The notes under the pieces are model-generated. The model made no database searches and was not told where the DNA came from. It saw only the letters and a list, made by a program, of their open reading frames with translations. The position numbers and the translations under genes are program-made. From contig OZ241991.1 in NCBI GenBank assembly GCA_965204095.1, forward strand, positions 1,426,001-1,490,000: a stretch of DNA of 64,000 nt, written 5' to 3'. This DNA is from JAPPLB01 sp965204095. GTDB taxonomy: Bacteria > Acidobacteriota > Terriglobia > Bryobacterales > UBA6623. Position 1 is the first letter of the stretch, and every line of letters begins with the position of its first letter. Positions 18,548 to 26,287 of the stretch are shown piece by piece.

Positions 18548-18907
18548 CTATTCTGCTGCCTCTGCCATCTGCCTCAAGGACAGTAACAATACCGGAATAT
18601 CCTTCTGAATGATGTCCCAGATGAGATCGCTGTCTATCCCCAAGTACCCGTGAATGATGCGGTTGCGCACGCCTACCATCGTTCTCCAGGGGACTTCTGG
18701 ATGGGCCTCGCGTATTGCGGTTGGGATGTGGGTGGCCGCCTCTCCAATCAGTTCCAGATTCCGTAGAGTCGCATCGTAAGTACGCGAGTCGGTGACAAAA
18801 GCAGTTTGATCCAGCCCTTCCGTGTAGGATTGTGCTTTCTCGGCGAATTCGATCATGTCTTTCACGTAGAGACGCCACTGGCGTTGTTCCCGGCTCGAAC
18901 TACACAT
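18548..18907 (-). CDS. hepT: HepT-like HEPN toxin (DUF86)
   Basis: 119 residues, alpha-helical, with the HEPN ribonuclease motif R-N-x-x-x-H-x-Y visible as VRNRIIHGY near residue 90, plus the LRNLELIGEAATHIP segment typical of DUF86/HepT. In characterised pairs HepT is the toxin and is inactivated by AMPylation of the motif tyrosine by MntA. ATG 18907 overlaps the end of the nucleotidyltransferase gene by eight bases, so translation is probably coupled. The motif looks intact, so the pair may be active. Confidence 0.85.
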   Translation of the reverse strand: MCSSSREQRQWRLYVKDMIEFAEKAQSYTEGLDQTAFVTDSRTYDATLRNLELIGEAATHIPTAIREAHPEVPWRTMVGVRNRIIHGYLGIDSDLIWDIIQKDIPVLLLSLRQMAEAAE

Positions 18908-19190
18908 GGACAGCCTCTTTCTCGACATACGGGCGCAACTCCGGGCGCAGCGCCTTGTCCGTGACCAGATCGACAGGGCGGCTCATCAGATCCTCGAGAT
19001 AGAATTGGACACCGAAGAAGCGCTTGGACGTAGCAGGACCGTCAAAACGAACCAGGATATCGATGTCGCTGCCGGCTGCCGCCTCATCGCGTGCGGTCGA
19101 TCCGAAAAGCGCGATATCGACGACGCCGAAACGCCGCGCCAACACGGACTTGTGTGCTCGTAACAGCGTCAACGCTTCATCTCTGTCCAT
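18900..19190 (-). CDS. mntA: MntA-like nucleotidyltransferase antitoxin
   Basis: 96 residues with the minimal nucleotidyltransferase signature G-S-X10-D-X-D (LFGSTARDEAAAGSDIDILV, residues about 28-47) and the C-terminal DLVTDKALRPELRPYVEKEA segment. The family antitoxin adds AMP units to HepT. ATG 19190 is chosen because AAAGGAG sits five bases upstream; an ATG at 19205 lacks such a site. First gene of the mntA-hepT pair. A degraded relative lies at 26.1-26.3 kb. Confidence 0.85.
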   Translation of the reverse strand: MDRDEALTLLRAHKSVLARRFGVVDIALFGSTARDEAAAGSDIDILVRFDGPATSKRFFGVQFYLEDLMSRPVDLVTDKALRPELRPYVEKEAVHV

Positions 19191-19287
19191 CGATACTCCT
19201 TTCATAGCGACTCAAGAGCCTCACTTGGCCGATATTGCTACAAGCTCCGCACGTTCACGAAGCCGCTCCGTTCCAGAATAGCCGCTA

Positions 19288-19466
19288 GCCTGCATTTCTC
19301 ACCACCCGACAGTCGAAGCACGCGATACGACCACCAGGACTTCGTTGCGCTTGCTTACCGTGCTCAACGTACTGTTCAAGTACGCCTGCGCGCGCTAAGC
19401 GGCTCGCGCCTCGTCCTGACGCCCCTCTCACGCACTTCGCCTCGCCACGTGGTGAGAAATGCATGC
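19288..19466 (+). repeat. TA-flanked 179-bp inverted-repeat element, full copy
   Basis: A full copy between TA 19286-19287 and TA 19467-19468; the right end reads GCATGC instead of GCAGGC, a single change. Same orientation as the copies at 10.4, 10.7 and 25.6 kb. It separates mntA from the second symporter fragment. Confidence 0.9.
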
Positions 19467-19539
19467 TAGGGCGGTCTTGGCGACATCATCGGCGAAGGCG
19501 TTGGCACGGAAGACCATGTAAGGAGTAGACGCCGCCTTC

Positions 19540-19840
19540 ATGGGACGTTGCGAGCCAGAGCCGAAGTATCGTTCTCGGATGCTTTCGGATGGTGGTGAAG
19601 TCATCCAGGCAGCACCGACGGAGGCCACAAGAGAGGCGAGCACAGCCCGGATAAACGGATCGAACCCACCGAAACTCCAGTTTTCTTCGCTCGCCAAGGT
19701 TCACATTCGAGTCAAGTCCGCGCGGGGACCCGCTGTCCTGCTTGTCGGTCCGGGCGGAGCCTCGCCAGGCTCCGAATACGGCGTATTGAGCGAGAAAGGA
19801 AGGAAAGCCTGCTGGCATACCCGCCAGGCAGCCGGAGTCT
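19540..19840 (-). pseudogene. Second 3-prime fragment of a sodium:solute symporter gene
   Basis: On the minus strand SGCLAGMPAGFPSFLAQYAV is followed by an inserted stretch of roughly 60 bases, then FGGFDPFIRAVLASLVASVG and PPSESIRERYFGSG. It matches the C-terminus of the intact symporter and, upstream, the fragment at 18.2-18.4 kb. It is broken by frame changes and not functional. Confidence 0.8.
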
Positions 19841-19849
19841 TGCGCGGTT

Positions 19850-19907
19850 TTCCCACCACTGCTTCTTCAACCTGGAAACCGAGGTTGAGCTCGATGTGGA
19901 GTTTCCA
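19850..19907 (-). pseudogene. Second 5-prime res-like stub (start codon lost)
   Basis: The minus strand from 19907 reads W-KLHIELNLGFQVEEAV, aligned with the res-like stub at 18427-18486 (MKLHFEPTLHFQLEE) but with TGG in place of ATG. It begins 20 bases beyond the vapC stop and leads into the symporter fragment, the same arrangement as the first copy. Confidence 0.5.
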
Positions 19908-19927
19908 GGTGAGAACAGGGGCAAGCC

Positions 19928-20299
19928 CTACGCCAGCTCCAGGCCGGCGGTTGCGAACCGGCGAAAATCAGCCGCATTCACGGTAGCGATGGAGGCGCCG
20001 TCGGCGAGCGCCGCCGCCGCAATCATGCAGTCGATCAACGACCCAGGCCGCCTGCCGGACTCATTGAACAAACGGGCGGCAATCACAGCGTGCTCCCCAG
20101 TGAAGTCACGGCGCTGTCCAACGATCTCGGCAGCCCATTCCATCTCGGATGGGGCGAGTGGGCCGCACAGCAACTCCGCCCAGGCGATCGTGCTCATGCC
20201 CAGCGTTTCGCCTCTTGCGATCCAGTCCCGCAGTTTGTGGTCCTCAACCGACGCCGGATCCAGCGCCCGGATCAGAAAGCTCGTGTCCAAATGGATCAT
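19928..20299 (-). CDS. vapC: VapC-like PIN-domain toxin
   Basis: 123 residues with PIN-domain acidic residues in place: MIHLDTSFLIRALD (first Asp), WAELLCGPL (Glu near 42), GSLIDCMIAAAALADG (Asp near 90) and IATVNAADFRRF (late Asp). The family is a magnesium-dependent ribonuclease. ATG 20299 overlaps the antitoxin gene by four bases (ATGA), which fixes the start; a longer upstream frame is not needed. All expected acidic positions are present, so it is probably functional. Confidence 0.85.
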   Translation of the reverse strand: MIHLDTSFLIRALDPASVEDHKLRDWIARGETLGMSTIAWAELLCGPLAPSEMEWAAEIVGQRRDFTGEHAVIAARLFNESGRRPGSLIDCMIAAAALADGASIATVNAADFRRFATAGLELA

Positions 20300-20580
20300 C
20301 GGGGCTTGAGAGGCAGCCGCCTCGATGCCGCGCGGCGCTCGTTCTTCAGATCCCGCGACCAACGCGCGACATCGACCTTGCGATCGCGCAGCGAAGCCTG
20401 CAAACGGTCGAGAGCACCGAGGGCGGCGCCCTCGCCCGGCCCCCCTTCCCTGACGGCAAGCCGAATGGCGCGACGTAACACCTCGGACTTCGACACGTTC
20501 CAACGCCGCGCCAACGTTTCCAACGCGCGTACGGATTCGACATCCAGAGAATACGTCGACTTGATCGTTGTTACGGCCAT
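20296..20580 (-). CDS. vapB: Ribbon-helix-helix VapB-type antitoxin
   Basis: 94 residues. The N-terminal ribbon-helix-helix segment (TIKSTYSLDVESVRALETLA, then RWNVSKSEVLRRAIRLA) is DNA-binding and the charged C-terminal tail would bind the PIN toxin. It overlaps vapC by four bases. An inverted repeat covers its start codon, fitting autoregulation by the antitoxin-toxin complex. Confidence 0.8.
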   Translation of the reverse strand: MAVTTIKSTYSLDVESVRALETLARRWNVSKSEVLRRAIRLAVREGGPGEGAALGALDRLQASLRDRKVDVARWSRDLKNERRAASRRLPLKPR

Positions 20581-20597
20581 AAAGATAGCTTATGGCC
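20575..20597. promoter_or_regulatory. Candidate vapBC operator (GGCCATAA-N7-TTATGGCC)
   Basis: A perfect eight-base inverted repeat with a seven-base spacer. One arm includes the vapB ATG at 20580-20578. Position and symmetry fit binding of the VapB dimer to repress its own operon; inferred from sequence only. Confidence 0.5.
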
Positions 20598-20664
20598 ATA
20601 GTCAAGCGGAGTCAATCCTCTCGCGCTTCAAGCATGTCGAGCGTCTTGGGAAGAGTCGGCGGGC

Positions 20665-20787
20665 TCAGTTCGTCAGACCTGTTGGCCCCGATTGTCGGGC
20701 AGCGCTCACGGCGAGATGTAAGCGCTCGCAATCGATCAGCCAGCGCACGAACTGACGCTGAGCCGGCTCATGTTCAAGTGCGATCAT
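20665..20787 (-). CDS. Small ORF of 40 codons after hicB, possible gene stub
   Basis: An ATG-started frame (MIALEHEPAQRQFVRWLI...) of 40 residues begins 38 bases after the hicB stop and ends before vapB. I do not recognise it. Its position, straight after a toxin-antitoxin pair, matches the restriction-gene stubs seen after other pairs here, so it may be another truncated 5-prime end. It could equally be chance. Confidence 0.3.
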   Translation of the reverse strand: MIALEHEPAQRQFVRWLIDCERLHLAVSAARQSGPTGLTN

Positions 20788-20825
20788 GACGTATAACGTT
20801 TGCGTTCGTGGAAATCGAAGCGCGT

Positions 20826-21041
20826 TCAAGCCAGCATCAGACGCTCGCCCTTGGGTTCCGGTATTGGATCACCAAACTCTCTGGCTGTATCAATCCAAAG
20901 CTGCATCGCTTGATTGACGTTCTTGAGCGCGGCTTCTTGCGTGTCGCCATGAGCCATACATCCGGGAAGCTCCGGCACTTCTGCCACGAAAGCGTGGTCT
21001 TCGTTGCTCCAATAAAGAATGATCTCGTACTTATGCATCAT
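20826..21041 (-). CDS. hicB: HicB-family antitoxin
   Basis: 71 residues with the HicB fold signature: MHKYEIILYWSNEDHAFVAE, then VPELPGCMAHGDTQEAALKN and a helix with QAMQLWIDTAREFG. It lacks a DNA-binding C-terminal extension. ATG 21041 overlaps the hicA stop by four bases. HicB binds and blocks HicA. Confidence 0.85.
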   Translation of the reverse strand: MMHKYEIILYWSNEDHAFVAEVPELPGCMAHGDTQEAALKNVNQAMQLWIDTAREFGDPIPEPKGERLMLA

Positions 21042-21220
21042 TTGTCCGCCTCCAGTTTGTACTTCAGGATCACTCGACGGACCTGTCGCACCTGATAGGG
21101 TTTCGCATGGCCATCGTCGCGCTGCAGATTGATTCTCTCGGCAACGCCTTCCCGTCTGGATATATGATGGCTTCCCCGTGCCCGCTCGGTAAACCCCATA
21201 TTTCGGAGCAGACCACGCAA
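21038..21220 (-). CDS. hicA: HicA-family toxin, TTG start
   Basis: 60 residues with the HicA double-stranded-RNA-binding-like core: LLRNMGF, ARGSHHISRREG with the catalytic His, and NLQRDDGHAKPYQVRQVR. No ATG is available at the right place. TTG 21220 has GGAG eight bases upstream and gives a normal-length protein. It lies 26 bases downstream of the symporter stop on the same strand, so it could be read from the symporter promoter. Toxin precedes antitoxin in this pair. Confidence 0.75.
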   Translation of the reverse strand: MRGLLRNMGFTERARGSHHISRREGVAERINLQRDDGHAKPYQVRQVRRVILKYKLEADK

Positions 21221-21246
21221 CGACAGGACTCCGACTGTACAGGACG

Positions 21247-22719
21247 TTACGCCCCAGTGCCGAAGTACAGTTTACGGACGCTTTCCGATGGTGGTGAAGC
21301 CTGCCAGGCAGCCCCGACGGAGGCTACGAGAGACGCGAGCACCGCCCAGATGAAGGGATCGAACCCACCGAAACTCTCGGTCCCGAATACAGCGTATTGA
21401 GCGAGAAAGGAAAGAAAGCCGACCAGCATGCCCGCCAGGCAGCCGCTCTTGTTCATCCTGGGCCAATAGATCCCAAGCAGAGTCGGCAACAGGAAAGTCG
21501 CCGCCAAGCCCGTACTGGAGAACACGACGATGTATTGCAGGAACTCCGGCGGGTGAAGCGCAAACACCAGAGCCACGGCCGCCAAAGCAAACGTCGACAC
21601 GTGAGTCAGCCGGCGAGCGCCCTGCTCGGAAAGCTCGCGGCGAAGATTGCGCTGATAGAGGTCGCGCACGATCGCACTGCTCGAAACGAGCAGGAACGAG
21701 CTGATCGTGGACATGATGGCCGCCAAGGGAGCGGCCAGCGTCAGTCCGGCGAGCAGTGGCGGAACGGCCTCCAGAATGACCGCGGGAATCGCATGATCCG
21801 GAGCATCGAGCTCGGGAACCAGCACCCGGCTGACCACTCCGAGCGTCATGATGGCGGGATACAGCAGCAAGATATAGAGTCCGATGAGAAATGCGGCCCT
21901 TTTCAAAGTCCGGGTGTCCTTCGAGGCAAGAAAACGTGTGATCAGGGAGGGTTGGCTGATGTTCGCCAGGGGCCAGATGCAAAAGAAAGAGATGGCCGCC
22001 GGCAACGGAAGGAACTGGTCCGGCCCCGGGCCTCGCACCAAGTCCGGAGACAGCGCCACGAGGCCGTCGTATACCGCGGGCAAACCGCCTGCCTGACGGA
22101 GGGCGAAGAATGCCGTGACCAGAATGCCCGCCAGCATGACCAGGGCCTGAAAACTGTCGGTCCACGCAACCGCGCGGAAGCCGCCATAGGCCGTGTACAG
22201 AGCGACGGTGACGGCAAAGCCCAACGCTCCCCAAACATACGGGACGCCCGTCACCGCCTCCACCAGGCGGGCGCCGGCTATGTACTGAGCGACCATGAAG
22301 GCGGTGTAGAGGATGACGATGACGATGCCGGCAACGATGCCGATCGTGTTGCTCTCGAAGCGGTCCCGCAGGAGATCGGAGAAGGTCAGGGCGCCGGTCT
22401 GCCGGCCCAGCTTCGCAACTCTCTTGCCGACGACCCCAAAACCGACGGTCGCGACGACCATCAGAGAGGAAATCCACAGCAGCAGGACCCAACCGTAACG
22501 ATGGGCGAGAGACGGCGCGCCAATGAAGGTCCCGCCGCTGGCTGAGGTGGCGATCCAGGTGAGTGCCAATACCCACGGCCCCATCTCCCGGCGGGCGACG
22601 AAGAAATCTTCGAGAAAGCGCCCCTTCCCGGCGCGGCGGCGTGCGAAGTAAGCCAGCAGAAAGGTGATGCCCAGGTAGAGGGTGAAGGCAAGCCCGACGT
22701 GGGCCTTGTCGGAAACCAT
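21247..22719 (-). CDS. Sodium:solute symporter (SSS family)
   Basis: 490 residues with about thirteen hydrophobic segments. Family features include FVARREMGPWVLALTWIATS near residue 45 with GGTFIGAPSLAHRYGW, the AYGGFRAVAWTDSFQALVML segment (TM5/TM6 region) and a conserved Gly-rich core. It uses sodium-coupled uptake of a small organic solute at the inner membrane; the substrate cannot be told. Two broken copies of a closely related 3-prime end lie downstream at 18.2 and 19.5 kb. The gene is followed at once by hicAB. Confidence 0.9.
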   Translation of the reverse strand: MVSDKAHVGLAFTLYLGITFLLAYFARRRAGKGRFLEDFFVARREMGPWVLALTWIATSASGGTFIGAPSLAHRYGWVLLLWISSLMVVATVGFGVVGKRVAKLGRQTGALTFSDLLRDRFESNTIGIVAGIVIVILYTAFMVAQYIAGARLVEAVTGVPYVWGALGFAVTVALYTAYGGFRAVAWTDSFQALVMLAGILVTAFFALRQAGGLPAVYDGLVALSPDLVRGPGPDQFLPLPAAISFFCIWPLANISQPSLITRFLASKDTRTLKRAAFLIGLYILLLYPAIMTLGVVSRVLVPELDAPDHAIPAVILEAVPPLLAGLTLAAPLAAIMSTISSFLLVSSSAIVRDLYQRNLRRELSEQGARRLTHVSTFALAAVALVFALHPPEFLQYIVVFSSTGLAATFLLPTLLGIYWPRMNKSGCLAGMLVGFLSFLAQYAVFGTESFGGFDPFIWAVLASLVASVGAAWQASPPSESVRKLYFGTGA

Positions 22720-22962
22720 GACCTGAGGACTCTCGCGCCTAACCTACATGCACTGCCGGCTACCAGCCCCTTGATGTGCTCACAATGACGGTTTGCTCCC
22801 TACACCCGGGCGCAAGCGAGCAGCGATGGTAGCATAGTCTTGTTTTTCTGAAACCGGAACGCCTTGCCGGCTGCCGCCTTTCAACATTCACGGAATGCCT
22901 GACCGCCCGGCAAACTCCCATGGCCGGCTCGTAACATTCCCTCAAGGCAAGGAGTGCGGAGC

Positions 22963-23829
22963 ATGTCTGAAAATTCCGCCCATGTGAGTTTCCTGCCCGG
23001 TTCCTCTTTCGAGCTGGACTTCCTGGCCGACCTCTACACGCGAACCTTCGCAGAGTATTTCTACCCCTGTCTGGTGACTACCGCCGAGATGGAGGAAATC
23101 GTCCGGGTCGAACAACTCGACCTGGATCGCTGCCCGGTGATGCTCTTCGGGAAAAAACCGGTAGGATTCGCGACTCTGGGCATCCGAGGCAGCGAGTCCT
23201 ATTGCAGGGGATTCGGGGTCATCGTTCCCTATCGGGGAAAGGGCCTTGGCCACGTTCTGTGCGACGAGATGATTCGGCTGGCGAAGGATGCCGGCGCCCA
23301 GCGGATGGTCTTGGGCGTCATCAAGGAAAATATCCCGGCCTTGCAAACATACGGCAGAGCGGGTTTTCAGACCCTTCGAGAGATGATTTCGCTGGAGTGG
23401 CGTGCGGATGCCGACGGCGCCGGGCGGCGGGACCGAAAGAGCACAGCCGATCAGGTTGTCGAAGCGAGTCCGGAAGACCTGCTTCGTCAATTCGAGGCTC
23501 TGCACACGGTGCGGCCCGTCTGGGACCGCGACCTGCCTTCGCTGCGAGAGAGAGACGATCTCCGAGGGCTGGCGATCATCTCGGGCGGCGTCACCGAAGC
23601 GCACGCGCTCATTCGAGAACACGGCGAGAGGGCTGAAATCGTCGACTTGGCGGCACGGGCAGGAGACGAGTCCTCGCAACACGCCGGCAGCCTCCTTGCG
23701 AAACTCCAGGAGGCACATCCTCAGTTGGTTTGCCACAACGAGCCTGCCGACAGTCCGGTGCTGGACGCACTGCTGGCAAGCGGGTTTCGCGAGACCGTTC
23801 GGCGGCTGCAGTTGGGACGTACGTTCTGA
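22963..23829 (+). CDS. GNAT-family N-acetyltransferase
   Basis: 288 residues. The acetyl-CoA loop is seen as FGVIVPYRGKGLGHVLCDEM (R-x-x-G-x-G), followed by MVLGVIKENIPALQTYGRAG, the usual motif-B end of GNAT enzymes. The C-terminal 130 residues look like a second, diverged GNAT-like half without a clear loop. ATG 22963 is preferred (AAGGAG eight bases upstream) over GTG 22954. The acceptor is unknown. It is the only plus-strand gene of the island and has its own upstream gap. Confidence 0.82.
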   Translation: MSENSAHVSFLPGSSFELDFLADLYTRTFAEYFYPCLVTTAEMEEIVRVEQLDLDRCPVMLFGKKPVGFATLGIRGSESYCRGFGVIVPYRGKGLGHVLCDEMIRLAKDAGAQRMVLGVIKENIPALQTYGRAGFQTLREMISLEWRADADGAGRRDRKSTADQVVEASPEDLLRQFEALHTVRPVWDRDLPSLRERDDLRGLAIISGGVTEAHALIREHGERAEIVDLAARAGDESSQHAGSLLAKLQEAHPQLVCHNEPADSPVLDALLASGFRETVRRLQLGRTF

Positions 23830-23863
23830 CCTGCTGCGGATCGAGGTCGCGGTTGCAGCGCTG

Positions 23864-23998
23864 CTAGAAAACCTGGATCGGGCTGCGGTCGCCCTGCTCC
23901 ATCACGGCCTGAGACCCGGCCGTGGGGATGTTCTTGCGCGACGCCTCGCCGTGGGTGAGAGTCTCGACTTTTGGGGTCTTTCCGGGTGTTCGCGCCAT
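23864..23998 (-). pseudogene. 5-prime stub resembling a type III DNA methyltransferase mod gene
   Basis: A 44-codon minus-strand frame, starting 21 bases after the hicA stop, reads MARTPGKTPKVETLTH, then EASRKNIPTAGSQAVM and SPIQVF before a stop. The ETLTH...RKNIPTA-x-x-Q-x-VM...SPI pattern is the recognisable N-terminal leader of a large family of site-specific DNA methyltransferases that accompany type III restriction genes. All catalytic parts are absent. Confidence 0.65.
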
Positions 23999-24019
23999 GG
24001 AATATTTTTTTCTCTGCAC

Positions 24020-24208
24020 CTATTTGATCGGTTCGACTCCGAGGTCCCGGCAGATTTTTCGCGCCAGGATGTCATCGATTTCCCGGTGGCGCGGAATTGC
24101 GGAACGCCGGTCGCCGCGATCATTTCTCCACCATGAGTGCCGCCCTCCTTCACGGATCATTTCGCAGCCTTGTTTCCGAAGGTGCTTCAACAGTTCGACC
24201 CGCTTCAT
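24020..24208 (-). CDS. hicA: HicA-family toxin
   Basis: 62 residues of normal HicA length: MKRVELLKHLRKQGCEMIRE, then GGRHSWWRNDRGDRRSAIPR with the active-site His and the closing helix ILARKICRDLGV. It follows hicB with a four-base overlap. No damage seen, so probably functional. Confidence 0.85.
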   Translation of the reverse strand: MKRVELLKHLRKQGCEMIREGGRHSWWRNDRGDRRSAIPRHREIDDILARKICRDLGVEPIK

Positions 24209-24414
24209 GCAATGACGACTTTCTCCCTTCGGTAGTCGTCGCCCGCCGCAGCCAGGGCATCACGCCGATTGAATTCCAGCGCCTCAAAAAGCGTTTCGGC
24301 GAGGCTTTTCCGCAATTCCTCATGGGTACGTTCCTGGCAATTTACGCCGGGCACCTCCTCAATCCAGCCGATCCACCATTCGCCGCTACGTTTGACGATG
24401 GCTGTGTATTCCAT
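24205..24414 (-). CDS. hicB: HicB-family antitoxin
   Basis: 69 residues: MEYTAIVKRSGEWWIGWIEE, then VPGVNCQERTHEELRKSLAE, the beta-beta-alpha HicB core. It precedes hicA (antitoxin first), unlike the pair at 21 kb. Another mod-like stub lies just upstream of it. Confidence 0.83.
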   Translation of the reverse strand: MEYTAIVKRSGEWWIGWIEEVPGVNCQERTHEELRKSLAETLFEALEFNRRDALAAAGDDYRREKVVIA

Positions 24415-24423
24415 GTTCGCCTC

Positions 24424-24567
24424 CTATGCGCGATTGCCACATTCGATTATGTCCGGAATACAGAGCCGCCGGCTACACGCACCCTGCGCGGGGGTCAGGA
24501 TGTTGGCGCGTCTGTCGTCCGTATGCTCACGCGTTTCGACCTTCTTTGCGCTCTTTTTCTTCGCCAT
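24424..24567 (-). pseudogene. Second 5-prime mod-like stub
   Basis: A 47-codon minus-strand frame, starting nine bases after the PIN toxin stop, reads MAKKKSAKKVETREHTDDRR, then ANILTPAQG and unrelated residues. Its first 30 residues match the methyltransferase leader pattern (K-K-V-E-T-x-x-H, R-x-N-I-x-T) less well than the stub at 23.9 kb. Non-functional. Confidence 0.55.
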
Positions 24568-24575
24568 GGTTCTGC

Positions 24576-25001
24576 TCACATCCGGAAAGGGTTGGTGATG
24601 GTGACTCCTTCGACCTGCTGTCCGTGGGTCAGGTCTTCGGTATAGAGTGTTTTGCAGCCGGCCTCGACAGCCGCGGCAACGATCAGGCTGTCGTAGAAGC
24701 TGAAACGGTAACGGAAACGGATCTCCAGTGCTTTTTGGTAGAGGCGAATATCAGGCTGAACCCGGTACAAGGGAGCAAGGACATCCATCATATACTTGCG
24801 TATTTCCTCTTCGGTCAATGGCATTTCAGCCTTGCGAACCGCCGTATTGATGCACTCCTGGATGACCTGAAAGCTGATACACGCGGTTTGCGTTTCGATC
24901 CCGTGCTCGATCAAGCCGTCGGCGATATCGGCTTTGCGGGCATCAAGACGCTCGAGCTGGTACACGAAGATGTTCGTGTCGATGAAACTTTCAGCGTTCA
25001 T
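24576..25001 (-). CDS. PIN-domain toxin (VapC-like)
   Basis: 141 residues with PIN acidic residues: ESFIDTNIFVYQLERLD (Asp near 8), VIQECINTAVRK (Glu near 49), FSFYDSLIVAAAVEAGCKTL (Asp near 104) and LYTEDLTHGQ. Probable ribonuclease toxin. It overlaps its antitoxin gene by 11 bases, and a mod-like stub begins nine bases past its stop. Confidence 0.85.
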   Translation of the reverse strand: MNAESFIDTNIFVYQLERLDARKADIADGLIEHGIETQTACISFQVIQECINTAVRKAEMPLTEEEIRKYMMDVLAPLYRVQPDIRLYQKALEIRFRYRFSFYDSLIVAAAVEAGCKTLYTEDLTHGQQVEGVTITNPFRM

Positions 25002-25212
25002 TCATCTCTTCCCTCGTCAGCTTGCGCCCGACCCGCAGCTTTCCTTGCAGTTCGCGGACCGTCCGCATGGCTTGGGCGGCTTGCCTTTCCCGCCCGACGT
25101 AATCCGCGAGCCATAGCCGGAACTGAGCGTTCAACGTGGAGTGTTCGGACACAGCCCGCCGGCGCGCGGCTTCGATCAGGTTCTCGTCGGCGCTCAAGGT
25201 AATGTTTTTCAC
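24991..25212 (-). CDS. Antitoxin of the PIN toxin
   Basis: 73 residues, MKNITLSADENLIEAARRRA with a short ribbon-helix-helix-like N-terminus and a charged C-terminal tail (LRVGRKLTREEMNER). GTG 25212 is the start, backed by GGAGG six bases upstream. A perfect 14-base palindrome lies 34 bases upstream, probably its operator. Confidence 0.78.
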   Translation of the reverse strand: MKNITLSADENLIEAARRRAVSEHSTLNAQFRLWLADYVGRERQAAQAMRTVRELQGKLRVGRKLTREEMNER

Positions 25213-25246
25213 GGGCCACCTCCTCAGCAGCCAGAGTTACACTTGT

Positions 25247-25260
25247 ATAGTGTACACTAT
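25247..25260. promoter_or_regulatory. Perfect palindrome ATAGTGTACACTAT, candidate antitoxin operator
   Basis: A 14-base perfect palindrome 34 bases upstream of the GTG at 25212, in an AT-rich patch of a GC-rich region. The location fits autorepression by the antitoxin-toxin complex. Confidence 0.55.
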
Positions 25261-25305
25261 TTTCGTGTTCTCACTGGCCGTTTGTATCGGCGGCCGCTTT
25301 TGCGA

Positions 25306-25497
25306 TCATCGCGTTGAACAATGCTTCCCCTCACAGGAAGCCTGGATCGAGTTTTCTTCGTCTTTCCGAATCGCAGATTGAACTCGTTGGTCGGGATGTC
25401 GGTGTTGCCTTTCGCCGGTAACCTTGAGCGTCTCTACCGTCTTGTTGCCTGTTGTCCGCGCATCCGGGGTGGACGATAACCTCTCTGCCGCATACAT
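25306..25497 (-). pseudogene. Third 5-prime mod-like stub, frameshifted
   Basis: Starting at ATG 25497, eight bases after the broken hicA stop, the minus strand reads NKTVETLKVTGERQ in one frame, NTDIPTNEF in another and QSAIRKDEENSIQ back in the first. Joined, these reproduce the methyltransferase leader pattern (ETL...IPT-x-E-F-Q-S). Compensating frameshifts are needed, so this is a decayed relic. Confidence 0.5.
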
Positions 25498-25504
25498 CGG
25501 TTCG

Positions 25505-25893
25505 TTACAACTCGGACTCATCGATGCTCGCCAATTTCATCAAGTGTCTCTGAAGCCCGCTTTTCAGGGTTGTTTCTCCATGAACCGGGACGGAGATACG
25601 GGCAGGGACTCCGACCTTGACCTAGCCTGCATTTCTCACCACCCGACGGTCGAAGCACGCCATACGGCCTCCAGGACTTCGTTGCGCTTGCTTGCCGTGC
25701 TCAACGTACGGTTCAAGTACGCCTGCGCGCGCCAAGCGGCTCGCGCCTCGTCCTGACGGCCCTCTCACGCACTTCGTCTCGCCACGTGGTGAGAAATGCA
25801 GGCTAAGACGTGATGGCTTCCTCTGACACGCTTCAACTGCCAACCCCGTGATTCGAGCAGCTTGCAGAACTGCTTGCCGCTGACGGCCTTCAT
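25505..25893 (-). pseudogene. hicA: hicA toxin gene split by a repeat-element insertion
   Basis: From ATG 25893 the minus strand encodes MKAVSGKQFCKLLESRGWQL, then KRVRGSHHV, up to the right end of a 179-bp element. Beyond the element it continues as ARISVPVHGETTLKSGLQRH and ends LMKLASIDESEL. Removing the element plus one TA joins HHV-LGQGRS to the distal half, but one extra C is also present, so the gene carries both an insertion and a +1 shift. It overlaps its hicB by four bases. Confidence 0.85.
25625..25803 (+). repeat. TA-flanked 179-bp element inserted in hicA
   Basis: The termini GCCTGCATTTCTCACCAC and GTGGTGAGAAATGCAGGC are flanked by TA at 25623-25624 and 25804-25805. Because the host gene is recognisable on both sides, this copy shows that the element moved into a TA site and duplicated it. 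Confidence 0.92.
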
Positions 25894-26093
25894 ACCGCGA
25901 TTTCGAGCACTTTGTCCTTTTCGGAGACGGATACGTCACTAACCGGAACCGACAGGCACCCTTCAACGGCCTCGTACAGGTTGCTCAGCAACTCCTCGAA
26001 GGATTCCCCTTGCGTCGCACATCCGGGGATAGAAGGCACTTCCGCCCAATACCCGCCTTCTTCCGCTTGATGGATGACAACTTTCAGTTTCAT
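25890..26093 (-). CDS. hicB: HicB-family antitoxin (partner toxin disrupted)
   Basis: 67 residues: MKLKVVIHQAEEGGYWAEVP, then SIPGCATQGESFEELLSNLY, a complete HicB core with an intact frame. Its downstream hicA is broken, leaving an orphan antitoxin. Confidence 0.83.
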   Translation of the reverse strand: MKLKVVIHQAEEGGYWAEVPSIPGCATQGESFEELLSNLYEAVEGCLSVPVSDVSVSEKDKVLEIAV

Positions 26094-26287
26094 GGCTTCC
26101 TTATTGATTCAGCAGCAGCAAATGGGGTTGTCGGCCCGTCAAAGCGAACCGGGATGTCGAGGCCACTGTCTTCCTATGCCTGATCGCAGGCGACGGACCC
26201 GAACAGGGCAAGATCCGTAACCCCGAAGCGTTGCGAGAGGATTGCCTTGTGCGCTCGGAGAACGTTCAAGACTTCATCACGGCTCAT
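26090..26287 (-). pseudogene. mntA: Degraded mntA-like nucleotidyltransferase
   Basis: From ATG 26287 the frame MSRDEVLNVLRAHKAILSQR-FGVTDLALFGS closely follows the intact MntA at 19 kb. It then shows VACDQA, a TAG stop, and SGLDIPVRFDGP, where the second Asp of the D-x-D pair is altered. It is inactive by an in-frame stop and active-site change. Confidence 0.8.
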
